This document shows, in pieces, positions 39,201 to 48,677 of a stretch of DNA of 64,000 nucleotides. Location: positions 62,001-126,000 of the forward strand of contig PKWL01000112.1 in assembly GCA_003133225.1 (NCBI GenBank), written 5' to 3'. Positions within the stretch are counted from its first letter, which is position 1. Each line of letters starts with the position of its first letter. The position numbers were made by a program, and so were the translations under genes. Below the pieces are notes generated by a model that saw only the letters and a program-made list of their open reading frames with translations, ran no database searches and was not told the DNA's origin. The DNA is from Janthinobacterium sp. (GTDB taxonomy: Bacteria; Pseudomonadota; Gammaproteobacteria; Burkholderiales; Burkholderiaceae_D).

Positions 39201-39208
39201 GGAAGACC

Positions 39209-42200
39209 ATGCCTAAATACGCACCGACCATCAGCCTGCGCGGCCCCGATCAACCAGACGCAACCCCCGTCACCGCCGACGACCTTTACCGCAGTGACAA
39301 CAATGTCTTCAGCCAGGGCCTGCGCTCCGGCGCGACGGCCGCCGGCGGTCAACTTCATGCCCTGGTCGGCGGTGTCGGCGAGGCGGCGGGCGCGGCCGAT
39401 TTCGCCAAACAGCAGTACGCTGCCAGCCTCGCCGCGCAGCAGCAGGCGGCAGCGCAAGCACCGCTGATCAACGACTACCACCAGATCAACGGCGTGCGCT
39501 CGGCGGGCCAGTACCTTGCCGGCCAAGCCGGGCAGATGACCCCCGCACTCGCCATGGGCGCGGTCGGTGCGGCAGCGGCCCCCGAACTGGCCGGTGCTGG
39601 TGCGCTGGTCGGCGCCACGTTGGGTACGGCACCCTCCATGATCGGCTCCGAGATTCAACAGCAGCAGCAGAACCCTGCCGCCATGCAGCACAGCGCGGGC
39701 GACCGGCTGGCGATGGCGGGCGGCGTCGGGTTGGCCAAGTCGGCCCTGATGAACGTCGTGCCGCAGGTCATGGGCGGCAAAATCTTCGGGCGCGGGGCGG
39801 AACAGGTCGCCGGTCAAGTAGGCGAGAGCGCCATTACACGCGCCGTATCGAAGAAAGCCATGCTCGCGTCCAATCTGGGCGAGGGCGTCGTTGGCAACGC
39901 CGCCGCCGGCGTCGGCTCCGAAGCGTTGGGGCAACACGTCGCGTCGTATTATGACCCGACCCGCGACACCAGCCAGGACAACCAGCACCTGTTCGACGCC
40001 GGAGCCGCTGGCGCCATCGTCGGCGCACCGTTTGGTTTGGCTGGCTTCGCCGGAGAAGCTATGCACGGCAAGGGCGCGGCTGCTCCGGCGGCAGACGGCG
40101 CAACTTCGCCCGGCATCGTCGGCCAGTTGACGGACATGGCCAAGGGCGCGGTCAGCAAGATGACGGGCGCGTTCAGCAAGGGCGAGAGCGACGCCTCGTC
40201 CCCGGTCGACGTAACCCCCGCCGACAGCGTGCAGGGTCAAGTCGCCGGTTTCATGAAGGACACGGCGGGCTCGATGGTGCAGCGTGGCGCGCAGGTCAAG
40301 GCGTGGGCGCAGGGCCTTGTGGGCGACGAGAATCTGCCCGACTCCGTGCGCGCGCAAGTGCAGAGCGCAGCCTCGAACATCGGTGACGCCGCCAACCAAG
40401 CGTTCATCGCCACCACGAAATTCGCTTCCGACGCCTACGCCAAGACGGGCGGCCCGGACAGCGCCGCGATCAGGAAGACCTTGACCGATATCTGGGGCCA
40501 CGCCACGGACGCCGTCGACAGCAAGACCGGCGTTGACATCCCGGCCATGATGAGCAACATCAGCGATGCCTTGAACTCAGGGCTGGACGGTGTCAAGAAC
40601 GCCGACTACGGCGCGATCCTCGGCAAACTGAAGGACACCTTCGGCCAGCTCGGTGACGCTGCCAAGGACCCGCGGCAAGCGTTCGAGACCGTCGCCAAGG
40701 CAGCGCGCGACGCCTTGAACAGCGTGAACGAGGCGGACTTCAGCTCCGCTCTCTCGGGCGCGAAGGACTTGGCCGGCAAGGCGGTCGACGCCGTGCAGAC
40801 TGGCGTCGGCAAGATAAGCGACATCATCAACCCGAAGGAGCCCGTCGACCTGACGGCAGCGCGGAAACTGGCAGCGGGCGACGACGGCGTGGGCTCGATC
40901 GATCCCGACGCCTATACCAAGGCCAGCCCCGAGGCGCAGCAAGTCATGGCGGACCAGTCCAAGCAGTCCATGCTCGACCAAGCGACCAGCATCGCCAAGA
41001 ACCTGTACAACAACCACGCCCTCTCCGCCGAGGACAAGGCTAGTCTGGATGCCATGGGCGGCGACTTCTCGACAGCGGCCAACAGCATGAAGGTGGGCGT
41101 GATCAAGATGGCGACCGACGCCTCGGTCAAGTTGAGCGGCATCATCGGCGACACTCATGACTTCATCAAGTCGCAGTACGACAAGCAGTTCGGCAGCGAC
41201 ACCAAGTCCGAGATGGGCTCGGGCATCCGCGAGGTGGTCTCCAGCACGATCATGCCGTTCCTAGAGCAACACCGGCCCGACGTGCTGAAGAACCCACGGG
41301 ACATTCAGCGCATCGGTGACAGCGTGCGCATGTTCGCCGCGATGGCGAACAAGGGCGACGTGGACATGCAGGCCGTGCGCTACATGCACTCGATCTTCGG
41401 CGGACAGACCCTGCGCGATGTGGTGATGGGTGTCCACAAGGCAATCAGCGGTGACGCCGACCCAGCGGCGACCAAAAACTTCATGAAGGTCATGGGCAAG
41501 ATTCAGGGCGAGGAAATCTCGTCCGACTCGCTTGGCAAGTCCGTGTCCGCCGCGATGGACCCGGAAGCCTTGAAGCAGAGAACCGCCGCCGACCCGAACT
41601 ACCTGAACACGGTGGTGCGCGGCATCCGTTCGCACGTCGACGAGTCGGCCTACGCCAACATGGGCAAGCACGAAGCCGACATAGCCAAACTCGACTTTAA
41701 CCTCGGCATGCAGAAGGAGTTCGGCTCCAAGTCCAAGGGCATCATCGCCTCGTTTGCCAAGGACGCCGAGCGTACCAGCGCCAAGCCGTCCACCATGGAA
41801 GACAAGGCGCCGGGCGAGACGGACCACATGAACAGCGACAACGTACGCACCGTGCAGCCGGGTGAAGCCATCGAGTCGAAGTTTTCGACCGGCGACTTGG
41901 CCGACAAGTTCGACGAGCCGCAGTTCCACGGCAAGGGGTTCAAGCACGACATGGTGCTGACCAAGGAGGCCCACGCACGCCTCGGCGTCGAAGGCAAGCC
42001 CGCCGCCGACACCTTGCTGGAAGAAAATCAGAAGAAATACGGCGGACACAAGAGCGTCGACTTCGTGCCGTTCAAGGACCTGCCGAAGGAAGTGCAGCAG
42101 CACCACATCGACCGCCTAACCGAGACGTACCAGAAGCGGATCGATGCCGGCGACGACGAGAAGACGGCGATCAAGGCGGCCAACGACGCACACGGCAGCC

Positions 42201-45200
42201 CGCGCGACGTGGGCATGGTACGCACCGAGGGCATGAAGCAGGAAGGGCGCATGTCGGCGGCCGAGTTCCAGGACATCCGCGTCGACACCTCGAAGACCTC
42301 GCACCGCAACAGCCCGAGCCGGATCGATACCGGCGTCAAGGGCGCGGTACTGGACGCCATCAAGATGGTGCGCATGTTCCAGTCCGACGCGCGCACGGAG
42401 ACACTGAGCGGGGCCGAGCACGGCAAGGAGCGGCTGGCCCATGTCTTCATGGAAGCAGTCGCCGCTGCCCAGGATCACCTCGGCAAGGCGTTCGAGATTC
42501 CCGACGACGTAGTGGTGCAGGACAAGGGCGGCGTGAAGACGACCTGGGGCGAGATCAAGGGCCTGACCGGGCGCCCCGAGGACAAGGCGGCAATGAGCAC
42601 CGAGGAACTGCACGCCCGGGAAATGAAGAAGAACGAGGAGCGCAAGAACCCGCTCACGCCGGAGCAGATCGACAACCGTGTCGCGCTGCACGAGAAACTT
42701 GCGGGCATGTCGACGAGTGAGCTGCAGGCGCACTCGACCGACCTTGCCAACCGCAGGGAAGAGGCCGAGCAGAATGTCTCCGACCGCATCGAAGCCATGA
42801 AGAAGGCCCACACCCGGTTCTCCAAGACCGACGTGGCCGAGCTGTATCGGAAGCACGGCGTGCAGGACATCCGCGACGAGCAGGGCTTCACTGACCGCGA
42901 AGTCAACCGCCGCATGGGCGTCAAAGACGAGGACGGGCGCGGGCCGGACATGGTGGACGCCACCGAGACCGACCCGAACACGGAAATCCATGAAGCCGTC
43001 AAAGGGCTGGGCGAGAAGGGCGCCAAACGACTCGTCGGCATGGACGGCGCCGCCCTGAACAACGGCCCGGCGCGCGCCACGGAGGGCAACGTCAACGCCA
43101 TCCACCGTGATGTGCAGGCGACCATCGACCGGCTGGAGGGCAGCAAGAACGTGGTGGCGAACGGCCTGGGCAAGAAAGCCCGGGCGCTGGACGCCATCTC
43201 GCACGAGATGAACAACGCCGACAGCAGCAAGTTCTCGGCCTTCATGCGTGATGCCAAGAACACGAGCGAGGTGTCAGGTCTGATCAACGACCTGACGGCA
43301 AAGTACAAGACGCTGCTGGAGACACCGACCGTAGAGCCGCGGGTCGATAAGACGCCTAACTCAGCCCGAGCGCCGAGCGATGTCTCCGGGCGCAGACCCG
43401 CCGACGCCGAGCAGTCGCAATGGAAAGGGTCCGAGTTAAAAAAAGCTGAAGCCTCCGGCGGGCAGACGCTCGGCGGGGGCAAGGACGACAAGGCGCACGC
43501 CGAAACCTTGAGTCGCCAGAACACCGGCACCAAGACCTTGAGCCCGAAGGAGATGCGGGAAGTCTCCGCCCATCTCGATAAAGTGCTGCCGGGTGTGGAG
43601 ACGGCCTTCAAGGGCCTGCTGCACGCGGGCGACTACGACCGTCGCATGGACAACGGCAAGCTGAAGGACTTCGTCAACCTGTCGATTCACAGTTTAGATG
43701 CGATGGGTACCGCCTTCCATGAATCCCTGCATGGCTTTATCCAGCACATGCGGGAGACGGACCTGCACAAAGTGAACGACGCGCTGTACAAGGCCGCCGA
43801 CTCGATGGTGATGCGTGGCAAGCTGGAGAAACTCCTGGCCAACGAGCCGGGCGCGCTCGACCAGATCAGGGCCGCCGGTGGCAGCGAGGAACGCGCCGCC
43901 TATATGTACCAGTTCTATCACACGTTCGACCCGGCCACGGGCAAGCGCATGCTGGAATTGAACGAGGCGCCGCGCACCATCGTCGGCAAGATCGCCGACT
44001 TCATTCAGAAGACGCTCGGCATGTGGACCGGCAACGAGCGCGCCGCGCAGATCATGGACTACTTTCACTCCGGCGAGTATGCCAAGGACGGCATGGGCGA
44101 CAGGAACGCCGTCTCGCGCGTGCTGCTAGAGCGCGGTACCAACAAGACCTTCGAGGCGATCAAGAAGAACTTCGCCCCGATCATTCACATCGCCAACGGC
44201 ATCATCAGTGGCGGCGACGCCGCTCTCGGCGACATGCACAACCCGGCCATCGACAAGCTGCGCAAGCTGATCAACCCGAACACGTCCGACACGCACATGC
44301 AGGACGGCTTTCTCGGGGCCGCGCGCACCCAGCGCACCCAGGAATTGAACGGCTTGATGTCCGAGTTTGCCAAAACGAACGTCACTGCCGACCAGATGCA
44401 GGAAGCCTTGGAGCAACTGCAGTCCGGCAAGCCCGCTTCGACGCCGGGAGTGCGCCTCCTGGCCGGCGAGGGCGGTCCGATCCGCAAGCTGTTAGATAAG
44501 ATGCACGCCTACATGACGGCGGCGGGCGTCGACGTAAAAGACATGGGCGTGGGCAAGGGCTATTTCCCCGTCGTGTGGGACCCGAGCTACATCGCGTCGA
44601 ACCAGAAAGCCTTCAAGGCCATGCTGGAGCCCTACGTGCGTTCGGGCCAGTTCAAGGGCAGCACTGACCAGTTAATCCAGCGCCTCATGACCAACGACGG
44701 CAACGAGTTCGGCATCGAGACGACCCGGCCCGGCATGCAGAGCCTGAAAGACCGCAAGCTGGACTTCATCTCCCAGGCCGACCGGGCGCCGTTCCTGCAG
44801 AAGAACCTGATCCAGACGATCAACAGCTACGTGACGCAAGCCACGCGCCGTGCCGAGTGGGCGCGGCGCTTCGGCGACGACGGCAAAGGCTTGACCGCAT
44901 TGATGGGCGAGGCCGTGACGAAGCACGGCGCCTCGAAGCAGGATATGAAGCTGGTCGACAATTTCATCAAAGGCGTGGACGGCACGCTGGGCGACGACAT
45001 CGACCCGGGCCTCCGGCGCCTGTTCGGCAACGCCATCGTGTACCAGAATATCCGCCTCCTGCCAATGGCCGTGTTCTCGATGGCGGTCGACCCGATGGGC
45101 ATCGTCGTGCGCGGCGGCACGGTCAAGGACGCCTTCAACGCTTTCAAGCGCGGCATCACGGAGGTCAAGAGTGGCTTCGAGAAGAACCCGCAGCGCGACG

Positions 45201-46123
45201 AATGGTACAAGCTGTCGGAATTGATGGGCACCATCGACGACACCACGCTGGTGCATACCCTCGGCTCGTCCTATTCTCAAGGCATGGTCGGCGACACCGG
45301 GCGCAAGATCAACGACGCGATGTTCAAGTACAACCTCGTTGAGCAGATGAACACGTCCATGCGCGTAGCGGCCATGCCAGCGGCGCTTAGTTTCCTGGCC
45401 AAGCACGCGGATGGCACCAACAGCTTCCACAGTGACCGTTGGCTGGCCGAGCTGAACCTCAAGCGGGGCGACGTGATCATGGGCAAGGACCGCCCGCTTC
45501 TGACCTTCGATGATTTCAAGGGTCACGGCATGAGTGATGACGCGGCAACCGCGGCAGCTCTCAAGATGCGCGGAGCGGTCAACAAATGGGTCGATGGAGC
45601 CATTTTAAGGCCCAATGCAGCCCACAAACCAGTCTGGGCCAATGACCCACACTTCGCGCTGGTGTCGCACCTGAAACAGTTCGTGTATAGTTTCAACGAG
45701 ACGATCATCAAGCGCACGATCAACGAGGCGCGGCACGGCAACTACACCCCAGCCATGGCCTTGGCCAGTTACGTGCCGACCATGATGGCAGCCGATTACG
45801 TCAAGGGCATGATCATCGGCGGCGGTGCGCAGCCGGCGTATAAGGACGGCTGGGATTTTGCGGACTACCTCGGCAACGGCATGCAGCGCGCGGGGCTGTT
45901 CTCCATCTCCCAGTTCGGGCTCGACGCCTACAAGAACATCCACATGGGCGGCACTGGCGTGGGGGCGCTGTCGGGGCCGATGCTTGAGCAGATCGGCGAC
46001 TCGCTGCACACGCTGGGCGGCAGAGGAAATGTCGGCTCGACAGTGCTGGACGCGATGCCGCTGTCGCCAATTGCCAAGGCGATTGGCCACTCGGGCGGGC
46101 CTGACTCGATGTTTAGCGATTAA
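39209..46123 (+). CDS. Giant internal/ejection virion protein with HExxH motif
   Basis: 2,304 residues. Residues ~100-270 hold Gly/Ala-rich hydrophobic helices like those of ejection proteins. Long helical and charged regions fill residues ~300-1,450. A zincin motif HESLH is at 1,504-1,508, with a following SEERAAYMYQF that could supply the third zinc ligand. The C-terminal ~700 residues contain more hydrophobic helices and ...DAMPLSPIAKAIGHSGG at the end, typical of phage large internal proteins. No polymerase-type motifs were found. Likely carried in the capsid and delivered to the cell, where the protease-like domain may act on the envelope or on host proteins. Confidence 0.75.
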   Translation: MPKYAPTISLRGPDQPDATPVTADDLYRSDNNVFSQGLRSGATAAGGQLHALVGGVGEAAGAADFAKQQYAASLAAQQQAAAQAPLINDYHQINGVRSAGQYLAGQAGQMTPALAMGAVGAAAAPELAGAGALVGATLGTAPSMIGSEIQQQQQNPAAMQHSAGDRLAMAGGVGLAKSALMNVVPQVMGGKIFGRGAEQVAGQVGESAITRAVSKKAMLASNLGEGVVGNAAAGVGSEALGQHVASYYDPTRDTSQDNQHLFDAGAAGAIVGAPFGLAGFAGEAMHGKGAAAPAADGATSPGIVGQLTDMAKGAVSKMTGAFSKGESDASSPVDVTPADSVQGQVAGFMKDTAGSMVQRGAQVKAWAQGLVGDENLPDSVRAQVQSAASNIGDAANQAFIATTKFASDAYAKTGGPDSAAIRKTLTDIWGHATDAVDSKTGVDIPAMMSNISDALNSGLDGVKNADYGAILGKLKDTFGQLGDAAKDPRQAFETVAKAARDALNSVNEADFSSALSGAKDLAGKAVDAVQTGVGKISDIINPKEPVDLTAARKLAAGDDGVGSIDPDAYTKASPEAQQVMADQSKQSMLDQATSIAKNLYNNHALSAEDKASLDAMGGDFSTAANSMKVGVIKMATDASVKLSGIIGDTHDFIKSQYDKQFGSDTKSEMGSGIREVVSSTIMPFLEQHRPDVLKNPRDIQRIGDSVRMFAAMANKGDVDMQAVRYMHSIFGGQTLRDVVMGVHKAISGDADPAATKNFMKVMGKIQGEEISSDSLGKSVSAAMDPEALKQRTAADPNYLNTVVRGIRSHVDESAYANMGKHEADIAKLDFNLGMQKEFGSKSKGIIASFAKDAERTSAKPSTMEDKAPGETDHMNSDNVRTVQPGEAIESKFSTGDLADKFDEPQFHGKGFKHDMVLTKEAHARLGVEGKPAADTLLEENQKKYGGHKSVDFVPFKDLPKEVQQHHIDRLTETYQKRIDAGDDEKTAIKAANDAHGSPRDVGMVRTEGMKQEGRMSAAEFQDIRVDTSKTSHRNSPSRIDTGVKGAVLDAIKMVRMFQSDARTETLSGAEHGKERLAHVFMEAVAAAQDHLGKAFEIPDDVVVQDKGGVKTTWGEIKGLTGRPEDKAAMSTEELHAREMKKNEERKNPLTPEQIDNRVALHEKLAGMSTSELQAHSTDLANRREEAEQNVSDRIEAMKKAHTRFSKTDVAELYRKHGVQDIRDEQGFTDREVNRRMGVKDEDGRGPDMVDATETDPNTEIHEAVKGLGEKGAKRLVGMDGAALNNGPARATEGNVNAIHRDVQATIDRLEGSKNVVANGLGKKARALDAISHEMNNADSSKFSAFMRDAKNTSEVSGLINDLTAKYKTLLETPTVEPRVDKTPNSARAPSDVSGRRPADAEQSQWKGSELKKAEASGGQTLGGGKDDKAHAETLSRQNTGTKTLSPKEMREVSAHLDKVLPGVETAFKGLLHAGDYDRRMDNGKLKDFVNLSIHSLDAMGTAFHESLHGFIQHMRETDLHKVNDALYKAADSMVMRGKLEKLLANEPGALDQIRAAGGSEERAAYMYQFYHTFDPATGKRMLELNEAPRTIVGKIADFIQKTLGMWTGNERAAQIMDYFHSGEYAKDGMGDRNAVSRVLLERGTNKTFEAIKKNFAPIIHIANGIISGGDAALGDMHNPAIDKLRKLINPNTSDTHMQDGFLGAARTQRTQELNGLMSEFAKTNVTADQMQEALEQLQSGKPASTPGVRLLAGEGGPIRKLLDKMHAYMTAAGVDVKDMGVGKGYFPVVWDPSYIASNQKAFKAMLEPYVRSGQFKGSTDQLIQRLMTNDGNEFGIETTRPGMQSLKDRKLDFISQADRAPFLQKNLIQTINSYVTQATRRAEWARRFGDDGKGLTALMGEAVTKHGASKQDMKLVDNFIKGVDGTLGDDIDPGLRRLFGNAIVYQNIRLLPMAVFSMAVDPMGIVVRGGTVKDAFNAFKRGITEVKSGFEKNPQRDEWYKLSELMGTIDDTTLVHTLGSSYSQGMVGDTGRKINDAMFKYNLVEQMNTSMRVAAMPAALSFLAKHADGTNSFHSDRWLAELNLKRGDVIMGKDRPLLTFDDFKGHGMSDDAATAAALKMRGAVNKWVDGAILRPNAAHKPVWANDPHFALVSHLKQFVYSFNETIIKRTINEARHGNYTPAMALASYVPTMMAADYVKGMIIGGGAQPAYKDGWDFADYLGNGMQRAGLFSISQFGLDAYKNIHMGGTGVGALSGPMLEQIGDSLHTLGGRGNVGSTVLDAMPLSPIAKAIGHSGGPDSMFSD

Positions 46124-46148
46124 ACGGAACTGTGGAACGAGGATTTGA

Positions 46149-46242
46149 CGCTAAGTCCTTGTTTTAATTACTTGTTCTGTTGTTCTGTTCTATTTCTAAA
46201 TTTAATTTGATTAGAAAAATATATAGAACATAGTAAGTAGTG
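46149..46242. repeat. GTTCT-rich dispersed repeat, right copy
   Basis: Same orientation and near-identical to 7,412-7,508, including TACTTGTTCTGTTGTTCTGT and TTGATTAGAAAAATATATA. Located directly after the giant virion gene. The first bases are CTAAGTCCTTGTTTTAAT, a diverged form of the CTAAGTCATTGATTTAT box. Confidence 0.75.
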
Positions 46243-46300
46243 TAGTAGGCATACAGAAGAAAGTTTTGGGAAGCAGCACAAATGGCACAGTGCTGGTTCT

Positions 46301-46317
46301 GTATAAACTGTTTATAT
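46301..46317. promoter_or_regulatory. GTATAAACTGTTTATAT palindrome, second copy
   Basis: Differs from the 9,898 palindrome at the centre and last base only. Not paired with a gene start; lies in the region between convergent blocks. Likely bound by the same regulator. Confidence 0.5.
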
Positions 46318-46419
46318 CGTTTGTGGGCTCGCGCTGTATCACGAGTGATTGGATATATTTCGGGGCTCTACGCTGCGGCTAAAAATAGCCGTCCATTGTG
46401 TGGGCCAAAATAAAGAGGA

Positions 46420-46451
46420 GGGCGGCCCGGTGTTAATGGGTCGCCCTTTTT
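46420..46451 (+). terminator. Rho-independent terminator of the structural block
   Basis: GGGCGGCCC (46,420-46,428), loop GGTGTTAAT, GGGTCGCCC (46,438-46,446), then TTTTTGG. Nine-pair stem with one G-T pair. It stops rightward transcription just before the leftward genes begin. Confidence 0.85.
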
Positions 46452-46454
46452 GGT

Positions 46455-46637
46455 TTAGTCGCCTAATTTACATAAGGCGTCGTTGATGCGGTCGTCGATG
46501 GTTTCGAGTGCGTGCCAGAGCGGACTGCCAAATTCAACTAGTGTCGCTTGCGCTTCCTTGATACGCTCCTGCGCGACATGCAGCTCATTGACCACATAGT
46601 CGAGGTCATCTACGGCGTCCATCAGTTTTGTCTTCAT
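46455..46637 (-). CDS. Small helical phage protein
   Basis: 60 residues starting MKTKLMDAVDDLDYVVNELHVAQERIKE, all helical. Start chosen at 46,637 because it overlaps the preceding stop (ATGA); a frame extending to 46,787 covers another gene. Probably a small regulator, but no family is recognised. Confidence 0.6.
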   Translation of the reverse strand: MKTKLMDAVDDLDYVVNELHVAQERIKEAQATLVEFGSPLWHALETIDDRINDALCKLGD

Positions 46638-46774
46638 AACTGCTCTCTCATCGCCATGGCAACGACTTCGTCGAAGCTGACGCCGAGGCACAAGGCTTTG
46701 CAGGCCGTGCCACAGATCAGGAACCACGACATGCGGAGCTGTTGATCGATGTACTCGGGGATGATCTCTTTCAT
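46634..46774 (-). CDS. Small phage protein
   Basis: 46 residues (MKEIIPEYIDQQLRMSWFLI...), with two Cys (CGTACKALCL). ATG at 46,774 overlaps the preceding stop by 4 nt. No family recognised; the coupled overlaps on both sides are the main support. Confidence 0.55.
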   Translation of the reverse strand: MKEIIPEYIDQQLRMSWFLICGTACKALCLGVSFDEVVAMAMREQL

Positions 46775-46968
46775 GGTTGCGCTCCATTGATCTGGTCGAT
46801 CAGTTTGTCGACCGCCGCATGAATGCCGACTCTGCGGTCAGAGGGCTCGAACGTGAGCTCGGTGCCGCCCTCCGTGCGTATGGTGGCGGTGCCCCGATCT
46901 TCGTTGATCATGATCTCGGCGATCTGATCCGCAGCGACCCAGCGGTACTCGCTCAGTTTGATCATCAT
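46771..46968 (-). CDS. Small beta-rich phage protein
   Basis: 65 residues: MMIKLSEYRWVAADQIAEIMINEDRGTATIRTEGGTELTF followed by a short helix. The beta arrangement and WVAxxxI look like a small DNA- or RNA-binding fold, without a named family. Overlaps both neighbours by 4 nt. Confidence 0.6.
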   Translation of the reverse strand: MMIKLSEYRWVAADQIAEIMINEDRGTATIRTEGGTELTFEPSDRRVGIHAAVDKLIDQINGAQP

Positions 46969-47276
46969 GACATGTCCCTCGCATCCCGAATCTGGCGCTG
47001 TTCCTCGTTATGGGCAACGCTGTCAGTTTGCCGCTGGTAGCAGTTGAAGCCGAGGAAGGGCCATACCTTATCCGCAAGTGCCGGGCCGAGGTCTGACGCC
47101 TCACAATGGCTCATCACCAGTTCGTCGTCCTCAAGTGGGTCTGTGCGCTCGATGATCAGGCAGCAGCCGTCGTGCGGGTGGCATGTGAAGACCATCACCC
47201 GGCCCCACTTCTTATGTATGTGCTCGCTGCCATGGGTGATCATGAGTTTGGCGCGATCCTCTGGTGTGAAGTTCAT
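46965..47276 (-). CDS. Unknown phage protein near DNA ligase
   Basis: 103 residues with several Cys/His (TCHPHDGCCLIIE) and acidic patches. No family recognised. Overlaps the ligase stop by 4 nt, so it is expressed with it. Confidence 0.6.
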   Translation of the reverse strand: MNFTPEDRAKLMITHGSEHIHKKWGRVMVFTCHPHDGCCLIIERTDPLEDDELVMSHCEASDLGPALADKVWPFLGFNCYQRQTDSVAHNEEQRQIRDARDMS

Positions 47277-48229
47277 GCTGCCTCCTTCAGCGCCAGATCA
47301 GCCTTTGGCCGGTGGCACTTGTAGCGGGCTTGCCGAGGCGCGTCAAGGACGCCGGTATCGAGCGACGTGTATTTGAACGGATGGCCGACGATCAGCGACT
47401 GGTCCTTGAACATGGCGATGCGGTCCTTATGTTTCAGCGCGCCGGGGCCGACGCGGATGGTCTGCCCGGTCTCAACATCGGTGGCGATGATCGTGCCGAT
47501 CATGCCGTTGCCGACCTTGTTCTCCTTGTGGGCGCTGCGCTCGGTGCGTCCCAGCGAGTTGGTCTTGGCCTCATTGTTGTTCTGCTGCGCTTCCTCGACG
47601 GCGGTGCAGATCGCATCTTTGTCCGAGGTCGGCTTGAAGCGCCAGAAGTCGTTCAGCGTCTCCGTGGCGCGGCCCGACTTGTGCATCGCCTTCGGGTCGC
47701 GGAAGATCGCGCCTTCATATTTCCTGGCGAGGCAGTCGTCGATCCATGCCTGGGCCTGCTCAGCATTTTTGATCCAGACCCAAGGCAGCAGGCAAACACC
47801 CAAAGTCTTCACGTTGTCGAGCTGCCCCTGTAATGCTTGGTAGCGCTCCAGGTAGGGCAGATGCACCACATCAGCGTGCAGGTAGTCGAACAAGTTCCAC
47901 ACGACATTGATGGGCAACTCCGTCTGCCCCTTCTTCAACTTGGACGTATTCATGAGGCCGGTGGTTAGACTGCACAGTGTCTTGCCCGCCGGCAGCGTGG
48001 CGTTGGTCAGCAGCCCGTCGAACGTAATCTCGCCATCGAACCCGGTGTAGATCGGGCTGGCATACATCGCCACGACGGCGCTGTTGTCAAATGGGTCGAG
48101 CGAGCGCCCGGTTAAGCCGCCTGTGATGTGGCAACCACGCACGCCGTCGACTTTGCGAAAACCCATGAGCGGATAACGCAGTTTGGCGAAGACCACATCG
48201 ACTGCTAGTTGTGGTTTGAGCTTGGTCAT
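47273..48229 (-). CDS. ATP-dependent DNA ligase
   Basis: 318 residues with nucleotidyltransferase motifs: motif I KVDGVR with the adenylated Lys at residue 26, FDGE at 64-67 (motif III), EGAIF at 172-176 (motif IV) and FWRFKP with Lys199 (motif V). The C-terminal ~90 residues form the OB-fold part. Such ligases seal nicks during phage DNA replication and repair. Length is close to small phage ligases, so no truncation is evident. Confidence 0.9.
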   Translation of the reverse strand: MTKLKPQLAVDVVFAKLRYPLMGFRKVDGVRGCHITGGLTGRSLDPFDNSAVVAMYASPIYTGFDGEITFDGLLTNATLPAGKTLCSLTTGLMNTSKLKKGQTELPINVVWNLFDYLHADVVHLPYLERYQALQGQLDNVKTLGVCLLPWVWIKNAEQAQAWIDDCLARKYEGAIFRDPKAMHKSGRATETLNDFWRFKPTSDKDAICTAVEEAQQNNNEAKTNSLGRTERSAHKENKVGNGMIGTIIATDVETGQTIRVGPGALKHKDRIAMFKDQSLIVGHPFKYTSLDTGVLDAPRQARYKCHRPKADLALKEAA

Positions 48230-48411
48230 GGCGCGTCCCCCTTCAATGTCTCGGACAACCGCTTGCTCGAAAGCGCCACGAAGAGTGACGGTGACGTGTT
48301 GGGCACGGGCAGATAGAAAGCGTCGGAGCCCATATGTGCGCTCAGCTCAAGCGCCGAGTCCACGACGGCCTGCTCCAGCCGCAACCTGCGCGCATTGAAG
48401 ATATCGTTCAT
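48226..48411 (-). CDS. Small phage protein
   Basis: 61 residues starting MNDIFNARRLRLEQAVVDSALELSAHM. A frame extending to 48,477 is not supported by a ribosome site; the 48,411 ATG overlaps the preceding stop (ATGA). No family recognised. Confidence 0.6.
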   Translation of the reverse strand: MNDIFNARRLRLEQAVVDSALELSAHMGSDAFYLPVPNTSPSLFVALSSKRLSETLKGDAP

Positions 48412-48677
48412 TTCTTTTTTCCTTTGGTGGGTAATGCAACTTTGCTTTTGAATACGATTGACCATGCCTTGTGGCAAAGGGCGTCGCGGTCGGAGTTGTT
48501 GCGGGTATGCACAAACGCCCTGGCCGCCTCGTCCGTTTTAAAGATGTCGGACTGGTCGTCCTTTTGAATCTCGTACTGGACCCGGCCGTCCCATATCTCA
48601 AACACGTCCCAGCCTTGGGCGCGCGCTGCTGTAGAATCTTGCTTGGTCCACAGATTTGGGTTGGTACTCTCGGTCAT
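48408..48677 (-). CDS. Small phage protein, first of the right-arm leftward operon
   Basis: 89 residues with a folded centre (WDVFEIWDGRVQYEIQKDDQSDIFKTDEAARAFV) and a Lys-rich C-terminus (KSKVALPTKGKKK). GAAGGACC leader. It heads the leftward right-arm operon, next to the repeat-rich right end of the prophage. No family recognised. Confidence 0.65.
   Translation of the reverse strand: MTESTNPNLWTKQDSTAARAQGWDVFEIWDGRVQYEIQKDDQSDIFKTDEAARAFVHTRNNSDRDALCHKAWSIVFKSKVALPTKGKKK

Larger units (their letters stand above)
46124..46454. other. 331-bp region between convergent blocks
   Basis: No gene is supported. It contains the right copy of the GTTCT-rich repeat (46,149-46,242), the second palindrome (46,301-46,317), a CGGCTA-AAAA-TAGCCG hairpin (46,376-46,391) and the terminator at 46,420. 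Strongly AT-rich in its first 120 bp. Confidence 0.75.

Noticed and set aside
39209-46123. N4-type virion RNA polymerase in the giant protein
   Set aside because: No DxxxGxR/HD-type polymerase motifs were found on reading; the only recognisable motif is HExxH.
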